Made by a program: the position numbers and the translations under genes. Positions 26,571 to 36,428 of a stretch of 64,000 nucleotides of DNA are shown piece by piece. Numbering within the stretch: position 1 is the first letter of the stretch; every line of letters starts with the position of its first letter. This DNA is from Gammaproteobacteria bacterium (GTDB lineage Bacteria > Pseudomonadota > Gammaproteobacteria > Xanthomonadales > Wenzhouxiangellaceae): contig JAJFKX010000049.1 of the NCBI GenBank assembly GCA_021772985.1, forward strand, positions 186,001-250,000, read 5' to 3'. The notes below the pieces were generated by a model. It saw only the letters and a list, made by a program, of their open reading frames with translations, was not told the origin of the DNA and made no database searches.

Positions 26571-27908
26571 TTATTTTATCGGTTGCCACTGCCAACCGAT
26601 AGCTCTTTTTTCCAACCAGGTTCGAAATGCTGGATGCAGCCATTTGTCAGCAACAGCGATTAGCTTTTTACGGTGATAAATCAGCGGCAGGCGATCGCGT
26701 TCCCAAGGCGGTATACCGGCTTGCTGGTATAGCTTTTTAAGTCGGTGATGATGACCATCATCAAGTTTGATCTGTTCTCCACCAGCACGTTGATAAACTT
26801 CTAATGCAGGCCAATGCAGTGAACTTGATGTGTCTGGTAAGTTGATTTGTATACGACCGATATCAGGCCAAACCCAATCACCTGCCTGTTGCCAATGGTT
26901 GTTTGTAATCGGCGTGACTGAATTTTTGTCAACCATGTAAAGTCGGCTTTGGTAAACCCTTAGGCTATGACTGTTCCAGGTCAATACAGGCGATTTTCCT
27001 GATTGCGCTTGATTGAGCTGTCGAATAAATTCAGTTAAACGCTGTCCTGGTGGTGGCGGCCAGATAGCCAGTGCGGTGATAAATTCGCGCACTATTTCGT
27101 ACTGAAAAAACACCGGATAATCTGTCAGTTGCTGTAAATCAAGCAGTTGATCATCGGTCATGAGTTTATCCAGCTGCTGTTGGATAAATTGTTGATTGAG
27201 CAATAGTGACTGGCCTAATAATTGTGCGCTTATGGTGAAGTTTTCCTGTGCACCTGGAAACCGTCTCTCGATTAATGGCAATAACTCGTTTCGCAACCAG
27301 TTACGGTCAAAATTCAGGTTCTGATTGCTGTTGTCTTCACTAAACAATAATTGTGATTGCGTGCAATAGTCGCGTAGCTTACTCCCGGGTAACTCCAGCA
27401 ATGGTCGAAATAACACATAATTACCGAGTGTCCGCTGTTTCGGCATACCAGACAAACCGCGTAGTCCGCTGCCACGTAACAGGTTAAGCAGCAGCGTTTC
27501 GACCTGATCATCAGCGTGATGAGCGGTCAACACCACAGTCCCACGACCAGCGTGCTGACTGATGGTGTTGTAGCGGGCGTCTCGAGCAGCCGCTTCCAAC
27601 CCATAGCCATCTCTGGTTATAGAAACATGTTCAAGTTGCAGTGGGATATTCCAGTCGGCACAATTAGCGCGCGCCAGCTTGGCCCAATCGGCAGCTTCCG
27701 CCTGCAGCCCATGATTGACATGTATTGCGCGAATTGATTGTTTGATTTTTAATCTGGACAGAGCATGTAACAACGCAGTCGAGTCCGGGCCAGTGCTGTA
27801 TGCAACCAGGTATTCAGTTGCCGGAGGACCGTTTGTCAGTTGTTGTTGGAGGTGCTGATGCAGCTGCAGTGAAAGCTTTGTCAGACTGTCAGACTCACTA
27901 AATGCCAC
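26571..27908 (-). CDS. tilS: tRNA(Ile)-lysidine synthetase
   Basis: 445 residues. Ligates lysine to C34 of tRNA-Ile(CAU), allowing AUA decoding; essential. The PP-loop appears as YSTGPDSTALLHAL (usually SGGxDS). HVNHGLQAEA, TAHHADDQVETLLLNLLRGSG and the C-terminal domain with KKLYQQAGIPPWERDRLPLIY are diagnostic. The start is GTG at 27908, 5 bp after the accA stop, with AAGG nearly touching it. Confidence 0.94.
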   Translation of the reverse strand: MAFSESDSLTKLSLQLHQHLQQQLTNGPPATEYLVAYSTGPDSTALLHALSRLKIKQSIRAIHVNHGLQAEAADWAKLARANCADWNIPLQLEHVSITRDGYGLEAAARDARYNTISQHAGRGTVVLTAHHADDQVETLLLNLLRGSGLRGLSGMPKQRTLGNYVLFRPLLELPGSKLRDYCTQSQLLFSEDNSNQNLNFDRNWLRNELLPLIERRFPGAQENFTISAQLLGQSLLLNQQFIQQQLDKLMTDDQLLDLQQLTDYPVFFQYEIVREFITALAIWPPPPGQRLTEFIRQLNQAQSGKSPVLTWNSHSLRVYQSRLYMVDKNSVTPITNNHWQQAGDWVWPDIGRIQINLPDTSSSLHWPALEVYQRAGGEQIKLDDGHHHRLKKLYQQAGIPPWERDRLPLIYHRKKLIAVADKWLHPAFRTWLEKRAIGWQWQPIK

Positions 27909-27913
27909 CTTGT

Positions 27914-28876
27914 TTATTGAGCGGACTCAAACTGTCCCATGCTGGTTAGGCGTAGGTAACGCTGGGCCAGGAGTTCATCAACCGATAATTGTTCCAGCTT
28001 TTTCATTTGCTTCAGGATGGTGTCACGCAAGTTGGCTGCAATCGTATCCATATCGCGATGTGCACCACCAGCAGGTTCAGCGATAACACGGTCGACCAAG
28101 CCCAGCTTTTTCAAGCGGTTTGAAGTAATGCCTAAAGAATCAGCTGCTAATTCAGCATATTCAGCACTTTTCCATAAAATAGAGGCACAACCTTCTGGTG
28201 AAATGACTGAATAAATAGCGTATTGCAGCATATTGACACGATCAGCAACTCCGATCGCCAAAGCCCCGCCGGAACCACCTTCACCAATCACGGTGGCAAT
28301 GATCGGCACAGGTAACAAAGCCATTTCCTTCAAGTTACGAGCAATGGCTTCAGATTGTCCACGTTCCTCAGCACCAATTCCTGGATAAGCGCCCGGCGTG
28401 TCTATAAAGGTAATAATCGGCAGTTGGAAGCGTGCCGCCAGTTGCATTAGACGCAGTGCTTTGCGGTAGCCTTCCGGTCTGGGCATGCCAAAATTACGGT
28501 GTATTTTCTGTTTGGTGCCACGGCCTTTTTGCTGGCCGATTAACATCACCGTTAAGTCGCCGATTTGAGCGAGCCCACCAACGATTGCCGGATCATCAGC
28601 AAATGTACGGTCGCCGTGCAATTCATGAAAATTGTCACACATCAACTGGATGTAGTCATTGGTATAAGGTCGATCAGGATGGCGGCTGAGCTGGGCAATT
28701 TGCCAGGGGCTCAGGTTTGAAAAAATTTGCTCAATTTTGCTGGTGAGCTTGCTTTCCAAGCGCTGAATTTCCTCATCCAGATTTAACGCATTAGCGTTAT
28801 CAACACTGCGAAGTTCCTGAATTTTGGCTTCCAGGTCGGCAATCGGGCGTTCGTATTCGAGAAAGTTCTGGCTCAT
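27914..28876 (-). CDS. accA: Acetyl-CoA carboxylase carboxyltransferase subunit alpha
   Basis: 320 residues, the standard length. With AccD it forms the carboxyltransferase that converts acetyl-CoA to malonyl-CoA, the first step of fatty-acid synthesis. Blocks: [72 protein letters not shown] and [17 protein letters not shown]. First gene of accA-tilS-xseB. Confidence 0.96.
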   Translation of the reverse strand: MSQNFLEYERPIADLEAKIQELRSVDNANALNLDEEIQRLESKLTSKIEQIFSNLSPWQIAQLSRHPDRPYTNDYIQLMCDNFHELHGDRTFADDPAIVGGLAQIGDLTVMLIGQQKGRGTKQKIHRNFGMPRPEGYRKALRLMQLAARFQLPIITFIDTPGAYPGIGAEERGQSEAIARNLKEMALLPVPIIATVIGEGGSGGALAIGVADRVNMLQYAIYSVISPEGCASILWKSAEYAELAADSLGITSNRLKKLGLVDRVIAEPAGGAHRDMDTIAANLRDTILKQMKKLEQLSVDELLAQRYLRLTSMGQFESAQ

Positions 28877-28909
28877 AAGGTCTTTTCAGCTGATTTTTAC
28901 AAAGTATAC

Positions 28910-29791
28910 CTATCCTGAGGTTGATCCGGAACCATAGATCAGTTTTCGAATATCCCAGTGAGCGAGAGCCCATGACAATAAACCATCAATAGTGGTGACA
29001 TTCGATGGGGGGGAATGCCTCAAATGTTTAAGCGCAGCCTGCAAGGCTGATACCGGTTGTTGTTGATTCAAAGGGTCATCAGGGTAGCGTTTACTGAGCT
29101 TTTGGTTATCTGAGCCGGTAACCAATGGGATATGAGCGTATCCGGGTGAATCCAGGCCGAGCAGCTTGTGCAGGTGCAATTGTCTGCCGGTTGAAGGCAA
29201 CAGGTCGGCACCACGAACGACCTCACTGACTCCAGGTGATGCGTCATCAACCGCCGCACATAACTGGTAAGCAAAAATTCCATCTGCACGTCGGATAATA
29301 AAATCTCCGGTAGTCTGTTGTATCTCATCACGTTGAGTTCCAGCCAGAAGATCAGTAAATCGGTAGGGCTGCGGTGGTGCTAAAACCCGGATGCTGCGTG
29401 GTTGCTTGCCTGTTGGGATACCATTTCGGCAAGTGCCGGGGTAAGAGCCATCGGCGGCCATATCAGCACGGCTGCAACCACAATAATAGGCGTTGCCGTT
29501 GTTTAATAAATAATCAATGGCACGTTCATATTTGGTCCGATGTAAGCTCTGATAATCAGGTTGGGTATCCGGCTGTAAATTGAATCTTTCCAATGAGCGG
29601 ATAATGCTGTCCACGCTGCCGGGTTTAATACGCGGTGTGTCGATATCATCAATGCGGATAAACCATCGGCCATGATGAACTTTTGCTTGCAGATAGCTGG
29701 CCAACGCTGTGGCCAGTGAACCGAGATGCAGGTCACCAGTTGGAGACGGGGCAAAACGGCCCCGGTAACGGCTGTACTTTATCCGACTAAT
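28910..29791 (-). CDS. gluQ: Glutamyl-Q tRNA(Asp) synthetase with non-canonical start
   Basis: Attaches glutamate to queuosine at position 34 of tRNA-Asp. The HIGH-like N-terminal block (GRFAPSPTGDLHLGSLATAL) is encoded at about 29702-29761. Later come a zinc site (YYCGCSRADM with GTCRNG) and a KMSKS-like KLSKR. The first ATG/GTG/TTG in frame is the TTG at 29704, inside and beyond the HIGH motif, so the active protein must start upstream. An in-frame TAA limits the start to the segment up to 29803, where only ATT (29791) and ATA (29782) resemble start codons. The 3' end of the fimX-like gene overlaps this region. Start coordinate is inferred. Confidence 0.8.
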   Translation of the reverse strand: MSRIKYSRYRGRFAPSPTGDLHLGSLATALASYLQAKVHHGRWFIRIDDIDTPRIKPGSVDSIIRSLERFNLQPDTQPDYQSLHRTKYERAIDYLLNNGNAYYCGCSRADMAADGSYPGTCRNGIPTGKQPRSIRVLAPPQPYRFTDLLAGTQRDEIQQTTGDFIIRRADGIFAYQLCAAVDDASPGVSEVVRGADLLPSTGRQLHLHKLLGLDSPGYAHIPLVTGSDNQKLSKRYPDDPLNQQQPVSALQAALKHLRHSPPSNVTTIDGLLSWALAHWDIRKLIYGSGSTSG

Positions 29792-31842
29792 TGCTGTTTC
29801 TGCTTAAGGAACTCGCCCTGAATCAGGGTAATACCGGATTGCCACAGTGATGGCAGGCAATCTGCACTATCCACCGAGCAGGCAATCAGTATACTACCCG
29901 CTTCCCGTGCCGCCCTGACCAGGCCAGGGAATGGTTCAGATCGCGCCATATCGCTGTTCTGAGGCACTTTGGTGGGGCATAGCCGTACGAATTCAGGTTG
30001 TAAGTGTTTGACCAGTTGTGCAGCATTGTCTGTAGCACCGTAATGATCCAACGCCCAGCGAATGCCTGTGCCGCTGAGAGCCCGGCGCAAAATATCGGTG
30101 GGTTGCAGATTTTGCTGCAAATCATAGCTGCTGACAGAAAAGATAAGCCGGGAACCGGAAATTCCGGCATATTTGAGGCTTGCCATGATCCAGTCGGCCA
30201 GCGCTTTGGGGTCGTGATTTACCGGTGTGATCGGCAGCATCAGGGATTGTTGCCCCTGTTGCAAATTTTCCAGCATGACCCGAATCGCATGACGATCCAG
30301 CTCTGCAGTCAATGCTGAACCGGCAATCGCCTGTTTAAGTCCCATTCCGTAGGTTTGTTCAACGTCATCGGATTTAGGCAAACACAAATCCAGATCAAGA
30401 ATTTGTTGTTGTTCATCGTTGATATCGCTGATCAACGAAGTGATCAGTTTCAGTTCATTCTGGTCAATAGCATGCCTAAGGCGCTCTTGCCATTGAGCGC
30501 GTTCGTTGCCGTCGTCGACTGACTGCAGAGTAGGGCGGAAGCGTTTGCTCTGTTTACCGCCTTCTGCAGCAGCTTCCCGGGCAGCTCGCACAGATTGTGA
30601 AATCAGAACATCAATATTTTTTGTTTGGCGACCGGCAAAACAAAAACCGATACTGCAGGTGACAGTGGTCGATGAGTCATTGAGTTCGGCAATCCTGCTG
30701 GAAAAAGTTTCTACAATATGTTCTACAACCTGTTCTACTGCAGGTCGTTGAGTGCGCTGTACCAATACCACAAATACGTGTTCGGAATAGCGGGTGACTC
30801 TATCAGTTTCCTCACTCAAACATTCCATCAACAGTGTTGCGCGTTCATTGATCAAGGCGTCTGAATTGGCAAACCCAACATGTTCCTTGATGCTGTCGAA
30901 ATCATCGACACTGACACACAAAATACCAATCGCCTGGCCTTCAGTGTCGCCATTGAGTATGGTTTGCGCTTCGGTAAGAAATCCACGTCGTGACAGCAAG
31001 CCATCTATTTCACTGGATACCGGGAAGGCATCTGCCGGCAGTACAATGACCGGTTGTTCGCGTAAAGTGATCTGAGTGCATTCTTCACCGCTATATCTAG
31101 CTGGGTGCAATACAGCTTGTAACGCCGGAGCATCCTTAATGCCTTGTAGAGAGACATCCAAGCTGGCTTTATCGAGTGTTTGTTTTTCCAGGCCGATCAA
31201 AGTTTTCTTAAGGCTGTCTTCAGGGTTATTGACGGAAATTAATTCCAGCAGAGATTTTTCACTAAGCACCCGGAGGTCTTCAAAACCGGTCAGCTCAAGG
31301 TATGCGGGGTTGGCATAAATATGCAAACCGGAGAGCACAAATGCAATGGCTTCACTGGAGGTATCCAGCAACATTTCATAGCGTTCTTCGATATCTGCCA
31401 GGCGTCGCTGCATTTCATTGGTAGCATCTGCATGGTGGACCGCCTTCAAGCTTTTAGTCAGCACTTCCTGGATGCCATATTCATCACTGCTGAGCAATGT
31501 GGAGTCTGGCCGATAGCGCAAACGCTCTTCCAGTTCTTGATGGTCCAGAGCAAATTCCCCCTGCATATCAATTACATTAATCCAGCGGCAATCCGGTTGC
31601 CCTGTACGCAGGCACTGCAATGTGGATGCGACCTGTTGTTTATCTACGGATGGCCCCAGTAACATCACGCTAAGTTTGTGGTTCTTCCCGGAAATACTGG
31701 TAAGTTGATGGCGGAAAGCATCCAGTGTGTCGGCGAACAGGAAACGGATTTGTTCACCATCAAATTGCTGCTGCAGTTTTTGCATAAACACCGGACTGTC
31801 ATCCATAACAAGTACGGTGTCTAGAAAAAGTTTATCAGTCAT
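29779..31842 (-). CDS. FimX-like degenerate REC/PAS/GGDEF/EAL protein
   Basis: About 687 residues from the ATG at 31842 (GAGAT upstream; the ATG at 31872 lacks a site). Receiver-like N-terminus (TVLVMDDSPVFMQKL), a PAS domain (about 155-230, SGLHIYANPAYLELTGF), a GGDEF-type domain where the signature is YSEHVFVVL, and an EAL-type domain lacking the EAL triad but ending IQGEFLKQ. Length and order match Pseudomonas FimX, a c-di-GMP-binding regulator of type IV pili that has lost cyclase and phosphodiesterase function. Both sites look inactive here, so a c-di-GMP-binding effector is inferred. Its 3' end overlaps gluQ. Confidence 0.8.
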   Translation of the reverse strand: MTDKLFLDTVLVMDDSPVFMQKLQQQFDGEQIRFLFADTLDAFRHQLTSISGKNHKLSVMLLGPSVDKQQVASTLQCLRTGQPDCRWINVIDMQGEFALDHQELEERLRYRPDSTLLSSDEYGIQEVLTKSLKAVHHADATNEMQRRLADIEERYEMLLDTSSEAIAFVLSGLHIYANPAYLELTGFEDLRVLSEKSLLELISVNNPEDSLKKTLIGLEKQTLDKASLDVSLQGIKDAPALQAVLHPARYSGEECTQITLREQPVIVLPADAFPVSSEIDGLLSRRGFLTEAQTILNGDTEGQAIGILCVSVDDFDSIKEHVGFANSDALINERATLLMECLSEETDRVTRYSEHVFVVLVQRTQRPAVEQVVEHIVETFSSRIAELNDSSTTVTCSIGFCFAGRQTKNIDVLISQSVRAAREAAAEGGKQSKRFRPTLQSVDDGNERAQWQERLRHAIDQNELKLITSLISDINDEQQQILDLDLCLPKSDDVEQTYGMGLKQAIAGSALTAELDRHAIRVMLENLQQGQQSLMLPITPVNHDPKALADWIMASLKYAGISGSRLIFSVSSYDLQQNLQPTDILRRALSGTGIRWALDHYGATDNAAQLVKHLQPEFVRLCPTKVPQNSDMARSEPFPGLVRAAREAGSILIACSVDSADCLPSLWQSGITLIQGEFLKQKQQLVG

Positions 31843-31971
31843 GTCTATCTCGCTGATTAATGTCAACTTCATGCTGGTTAGTTGAACACATACTGTCCTA
31901 CTATAAGGCTAATATCAGCCACGATGATCAGCTTATAACACCAGCGTCGTATATATTTTGTGAAGATAACG

Positions 31972-33018
31972 TTAAATGTGCATCTCAACCACTTCTTTAA
32001 GCGGCAATTTAGCAGCTTCCCCTGGCACTTCCCGTACCAGCCTGGGCAATAAATAACCAGGCAGGCGACTTTGCATATTAGCATGAAGCCGTAAAGCTTC
32101 ATGATCGCTAACCTTGAAGTGCTGTGCACCTGTTACCGGATCAAGCTGATGCAGGTAGTAAGGTAGTATACCGGCATCGTATAGCTTTTCTGACAACACT
32201 TGCTGTAATTTTATCTCATCGTTTACACCTTTTAACAAAACTGACTGGTTCAACAGGCAAATACCAGCTGCTCGCATCCGAACGCAAGCTTGTACTACGT
32301 CTTCGCTCAGTTCTCGATGATGGTTAATATGCAACACCATAGATACCGGCCAGGGCAGACTTGCCAGCCAGTGACAAAAGGTGTCAGTAATACGAGCGGG
32401 GATCATCACCGGTAATCGGGTATGAATACGCAAACGGCGCAGATGTGAAATGGTTTGTAGATCGTTGGTTATAGCTGTCAGTTTTTGTGTACTAAGAATT
32501 AATGGGTCACCACCACTGAAAATGACTTCGGTAATACTTGGGGTTTGGGACAGGTAATCCAGGCTCAGTAACCACTGTGCAGGTTTAATTTGTTGTTCTG
32601 CGTAAGGAAAGTCACGCCGGAAGCAATAACGGCAATTAACTGCACAAGCACCGGTCAACAGCAATAAAGCCCGGTTTTGGTATTTATGCAACACACCCGG
32701 TGCGGCTTTGCTGGCTAAATCGCCAACTGGATCACTGCTATAACCTTCAACTTTGAAGGACTCATCCACCACCGGTAAGATTTGACGTAGCAGCGGATCA
32801 TTAATATCGCCAGGATGAATTCGTTGCAGATATGCTTCCGGAACCCGCAATGGAAATAGCTTGTCAGCAATGTCCATGCCTGATAACAAGTGCGCGGGAA
32901 GTTCCAACCTGCTGAGGAGTTTCTCAGGGGTGATGCTGCTGTCACGCAATTGCTGGCGCCAGTTAGTTGATAAATTCATCATCAAAGGCTGCCGTTTAAG
33001 GTCGGTTCGCGCTACCAT
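31972..33018 (-). CDS. epmB: EF-P beta-lysylation protein EpmB
   Basis: 348 residues of the KamA/lysine 2,3-aminomutase radical-SAM family. The cluster motif is [15 protein letters not shown] (CxxxCxxC). [16 protein letters not shown] and [16 protein letters not shown] are further blocks. EpmB converts (S)-alpha-lysine to (R)-beta-lysine for EpmA to attach to EF-P. It is divergent from efp with only a few dozen bases between starts, which fixes the functional assignment. Start codons at 32982 and 32979 (shorter N-terminus) are also possible. epmA is not in the window. Confidence 0.93.
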   Translation of the reverse strand: MVARTDLKRQPLMMNLSTNWRQQLRDSSITPEKLLSRLELPAHLLSGMDIADKLFPLRVPEAYLQRIHPGDINDPLLRQILPVVDESFKVEGYSSDPVGDLASKAAPGVLHKYQNRALLLLTGACAVNCRYCFRRDFPYAEQQIKPAQWLLSLDYLSQTPSITEVIFSGGDPLILSTQKLTAITNDLQTISHLRRLRIHTRLPVMIPARITDTFCHWLASLPWPVSMVLHINHHRELSEDVVQACVRMRAAGICLLNQSVLLKGVNDEIKLQQVLSEKLYDAGILPYYLHQLDPVTGAQHFKVSDHEALRLHANMQSRLPGYLLPRLVREVPGEAAKLPLKEVVEMHI

Positions 33019-33054
33019 AGCGGATTATTTTTGCAAGTTTTCTTGGGAGCATGC

Positions 33055-33624
33055 ATGGCTAGTTATAGTACCAATGAGTTTCGCAGCGGGTTGAAGATCA
33101 TACTCGATGGTGATCCATATAACATTCTTGAAAATGAGTTTGTTAAACCGGGCAAGGGACAGGCATTTAGCCGAGTGCGGGTAAGAAACCTCAAAACAGG
33201 TCGGGTTATAGAGCGCACCTTTAAGTCTAATGAATCAGTTGAAGCCGCAGATATTTTCGAGTTTGATGTTGAGTATTTATATAACGACGGCGAATTATGG
33301 CATTTCATGAATCCCAATGACTATGAGCAATATGCCGCCGGTGAAATCCAGGTTGGTGATGCGCATCAATGGTTAAAAGAGCAGGATGTTTGCAAGCTGA
33401 TGTTATGGAATGGTGAACCTTTGTCATTAGACCCACCTAATTTTGTAGAACTCAAAATCGCCCAGACTGACCCAGGTGTACGTGGCGATACCTCCGGAGG
33501 AGGTGGCAAACCAGCCACGCTGGAAACCGGAGCGGTTATCCGGGTGCCACTGTTTGTTGGTGAAGGTGAAATTGTCAGAGTGGACACCCGTACCGGTGAG
33601 TATGTCTCACGGGTAAAAGATTGA
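33055..33624 (+). CDS. efp: Elongation factor P
   Basis: 189 residues from the ATG at 33055 (GGGAG six bases upstream), normal length. Three beta-barrel domains; relieves ribosome stalling at polyproline. The modified lysine is K34 in VKPGKGQAF, as in beta-lysylated EF-P, consistent with divergent epmB. Ends at a TGA that overlaps the TTG start of the following mtaD. Confidence 0.97.
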   Translation: MASYSTNEFRSGLKIILDGDPYNILENEFVKPGKGQAFSRVRVRNLKTGRVIERTFKSNESVEAADIFEFDVEYLYNDGELWHFMNPNDYEQYAAGEIQVGDAHQWLKEQDVCKLMLWNGEPLSLDPPNFVELKIAQTDPGVRGDTSGGGGKPATLETGAVIRVPLFVGEGEIVRVDTRTGEYVSRVKD

Positions 33625-34973
33625 GATCATCTGTGTCTGGCATTACACGATTCGCACTAAGCGCCAGTTGGGTGGTCCCGGTTGAACCGGAAGGTGTGGT
33701 TTTGAAAGACCATAGCGTGGTCATTGAGCAAGACAGGATTGTTGAAATTCTACCAACCACTGAATTGGATCAGCGCTATCCAGGTATTGCAACTGAGTCA
33801 TTGGACGGACACGCCTTGCTGCCTGGTTTAATCAATATGCATGCACATTCGGCCATGACCCTGATGCGGGGACTGGCAGATGATTTGCAACTGTCAGTCT
33901 GGCTGAACGATCACATCTGGCCTGCCGAACAGCGCTGGATGGGACCGGAATATGTGCATGATGGCACTCAGCTGGCGGTGCTTGAGTATTTGCGTGGCGG
34001 GATAACTTTATTTAACGATAATTACTTTTTCCCGGATGTTACAGCCGCAGTTACCAGTCAGTCCGGGATGCGGGCTTGCATAGGCCTGCCGGTCATTAAT
34101 TTCCCTACTGTGTGGGCACAAAATACGGATGAGTATTTTGCCCGCGGTCTGGAAGTGCATCAGGCATTCAAAGGAGAGCAGTTAATCAGCACTGCATTCG
34201 CACCGCATGCCCCGTACTCAGTGGATAACGATAGTTTTTTGCGGATTCGCAAGTTGGCTGAAGAAATGGATGTGCCGATCCATCTGCATCTGCTGGAAAC
34301 CGCTGGTGAAATTGCAGACAGCGAGCGTGATTATGGATTAAAGCCCCTGGCACGTATGCAACAGCTGAATTTGTTGGACACACGTTTGCTGGCAGTGCAC
34401 ATGACTGCGCTTAACGATGCCGATATCGAAACCGTCGCCCGTCATGGCGTTAATGTGGTGCATTGCCCGGAATCCAACCTGAAGTTGGCCAGTGGCATTT
34501 GCCCGGTTGCGAAATTAATAGCTGCCGGGGTGAACGTGAGTGTTGGCACTGATGGTGCTGCCAGTAACAATGATCTGGATCTGCTGGGCGAAATTCGCAC
34601 AGCTGCATTACTGGCCAAAGGCTTCAGTGGTGACCCTGAAGCGGTGCCGGCGTCAGCAGCGTTGGCGATGATTACCATCAATGCAGCTCGGGCACTGGGT
34701 ATGGAAGCGCAACTGGGATCATTATTGCCGGGTAAACAGGCAGATATTTGTGCTATTGATTTATCTGCACCGGAAACTCAGCCGATTCATAATGTTATCT
34801 CTCATCTGGTGTATGCCACCAGCCGCCAGCAGGTTCAGCATGTGTGGGTTGCAGGCAGGCGGTTGCTGAAAAACCGTGAGCCATTGACACTGGATGTTGA
34901 TGAGATTGTCAGCAACGCACGTTCCTGGCAAAAACGGGTAGGTAAAAACCATGCATCAAAGGCGGCTGGATAA
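33621..34973 (+). CDS. mtaD: 5'-methylthioadenosine/S-adenosylhomocysteine deaminase
   Basis: Amidohydrolase of 450 residues. It deaminates S-adenosylhomocysteine or methylthioadenosine to the inosyl forms for methyl-cycle recycling. Metal ligands are visible in [18 protein letters not shown] (HxH) and [11 protein letters not shown], then [13 protein letters not shown] and [16 protein letters not shown]. The start is TTG at 33621, overlapping the efp stop (TTGA), or GTG at 33633; neither has a clear ribosome site, suggesting coupling to efp. Next gene is ubiG, the order seen in Pseudomonas. Confidence 0.88.
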   Translation: MRSSVSGITRFALSASWVVPVEPEGVVLKDHSVVIEQDRIVEILPTTELDQRYPGIATESLDGHALLPGLINMHAHSAMTLMRGLADDLQLSVWLNDHIWPAEQRWMGPEYVHDGTQLAVLEYLRGGITLFNDNYFFPDVTAAVTSQSGMRACIGLPVINFPTVWAQNTDEYFARGLEVHQAFKGEQLISTAFAPHAPYSVDNDSFLRIRKLAEEMDVPIHLHLLETAGEIADSERDYGLKPLARMQQLNLLDTRLLAVHMTALNDADIETVARHGVNVVHCPESNLKLASGICPVAKLIAAGVNVSVGTDGAASNNDLDLLGEIRTAALLAKGFSGDPEAVPASAALAMITINAARALGMEAQLGSLLPGKQADICAIDLSAPETQPIHNVISHLVYATSRQQVQHVWVAGRRLLKNREPLTLDVDEIVSNARSWQKRVGKNHASKAAG

Positions 34974-35003
34974 TATTACCGGCAGATCGGTAGAGTATTG
35001 TTT

Positions 35004-35720
35004 ATGAACCAGTCTGAAATATCGGAAACAGCCAATATTGATACTGCCGAACAGCAACAATTTGCCCGTTTGGCCAGCCGCTGGTGGGACCGGCAAGGTG
35101 AATTCAAAGCACTGCACGACATCAACCCAGCCAGGCTTGGATATCTCACTGGCAAGTGTGAATTGCCGAATAGCCCGGCTCTGGATATTGGCTGTGGCGG
35201 TGGTATATTGGCTGAAAGCCTGGCCGCCGCCGGTGCCCTGGTCACCGGTATAGATATTACCCGTGAAGTCCTGGAAGTTGCCAGACTGCATTTGCTGGAG
35301 TCTGGCCAGCAAGTGGATTATCGTTTGATTACTGCTGAGCAACTGGCGCAACAACAGCCGCAATCGTTTGCCCATATCACCTGTATGGAAATGCTGGAAC
35401 ATGTGCCTGATCCAGCTGCCATAGTTAATGCCTGTGCCGAATTATTACAGCCGGGCGGCCAGGTGTTTTTCAGCACGCTGAACCGCTCGCCGTTGGCGTT
35501 TGCATTAGGTATTGTTGCAGCAGAATACATGTTGAACCTGGTGCCTCGTGGAACACATCGTTACGATCGATTTATCCAGCCATCTGAATTGGCCGGATGG
35601 TGTCGACAGGCAGGCTTGACGGTTAGAGATATCAGTGCCTTGCATTACAATCCGATCACTCGCAAAGCGACGGTGGGTGGAACGCCTCGGGTAAATTATC
35701 TGCTACACGCCAGCTTGTAA
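35004..35720 (+). CDS. ubiG: Ubiquinone biosynthesis O-methyltransferase
   Basis: 238 residues from the ATG at 35004. An SAM-dependent methyltransferase performing both O-methylations of ubiquinone synthesis. Blocks: FARLASRWWDRQGEFKALHD, LDIGCGGGILAESLAAAGA (SAM motif I), MEMLEHVPDP and FFSTLNRSPLAFALGIVAAEY. Part of the mtaD-ubiG-mupP-like string. Confidence 0.95.
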   Translation: MNQSEISETANIDTAEQQQFARLASRWWDRQGEFKALHDINPARLGYLTGKCELPNSPALDIGCGGGILAESLAAAGALVTGIDITREVLEVARLHLLESGQQVDYRLITAEQLAQQQPQSFAHITCMEMLEHVPDPAAIVNACAELLQPGGQVFFSTLNRSPLAFALGIVAAEYMLNLVPRGTHRYDRFIQPSELAGWCRQAGLTVRDISALHYNPITRKATVGGTPRVNYLLHASL

Positions 35721-35735
35721 CCGGATCTTCCAGAA

Positions 35736-36428
35736 ATGACGGGTTTAATGAAAAATCATCAGGCTATAAACGGCTATTTATTTGATTTGGATGGCACCTT
35801 ATTGGACAGTGCGCCGGATTTAACTGCAGCCTTGAACCGGGTTAGAGCCGACTACAAATTACCGCCGATGCCGGTTGCAACCGTACGGGCAGGAGTTTCT
35901 CGAGGCGCAGCCGGAATGTTGGCTTTAGGCTTCCCCGGTGTTGAAGAAAATGAATATGGCAGGATTCGCAGTAAATTTCTGGAATACTATGGTGCCGGCA
36001 GCTGCGAGCTTAGCCAGCCATTTCCGGGGATAACCGAATGGCTGGACAAATTGGATAGTAACGGCATTCCATGGGCTATCGTAACCAATAAAAGCACCCG
36101 TTTAACGCTGCCAATTGTTGCTGAGTTGGGTTGGCAACGGCGTGCCCAAATAGTGGTTTGCGGGGATACAACTGATCAACCCAAGCCAGCGGCCAAACCG
36201 GTTTTGCTGGCATGTAAGGCATTACAAATGGAACCTGATGAAGTGATCATGATTGGTGATGACCCCAGAGATATCCAGGCTGGTAAAGCGGCAGGATGTT
36301 ATACCGCCGCCGTCGGTTGGGGTTATGGTGAGTTGCAATCACCCGGTTTACAGGCTGCTGATTATTACTGCCACCAGGTCAGCGACATGGACAGCATCGA
36401 AATTGTCGCACGGGTCTTGCCGGAATGA
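35736..36428 (+). CDS. HAD-family phosphatase, MupP/Gph-like
   Basis: 230 residues, subfamily IA HAD hydrolase: FDLDGTLLDSAPDLTAALN (nucleophile Asp), AIVTNKSTRLT, KPAAKPVLLACKAL and IGDDPRDIQAGKAAG. The immediate downstream position after ubiG is that of MupP (N-acetylmuramic acid 6-phosphate phosphatase, cell-wall recycling) in Pseudomonas, so MupP is more likely than a true phosphoglycolate phosphatase, but sequence alone does not separate them. Overlaps hslO by 4 bp (ATGA). Confidence 0.8.
   Translation: MTGLMKNHQAINGYLFDLDGTLLDSAPDLTAALNRVRADYKLPPMPVATVRAGVSRGAAGMLALGFPGVEENEYGRIRSKFLEYYGAGSCELSQPFPGITEWLDKLDSNGIPWAIVTNKSTRLTLPIVAELGWQRRAQIVVCGDTTDQPKPAAKPVLLACKALQMEPDEVIMIGDDPRDIQAGKAAGCYTAAVGWGYGELQSPGLQAADYYCHQVSDMDSIEIVARVLPE

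Noticed and set aside
28910-29704. 264-residue version of GluQ starting at TTG 29704
   Set aside because: It would remove the HIGH-type ATP-binding motif that is encoded in frame directly upstream.
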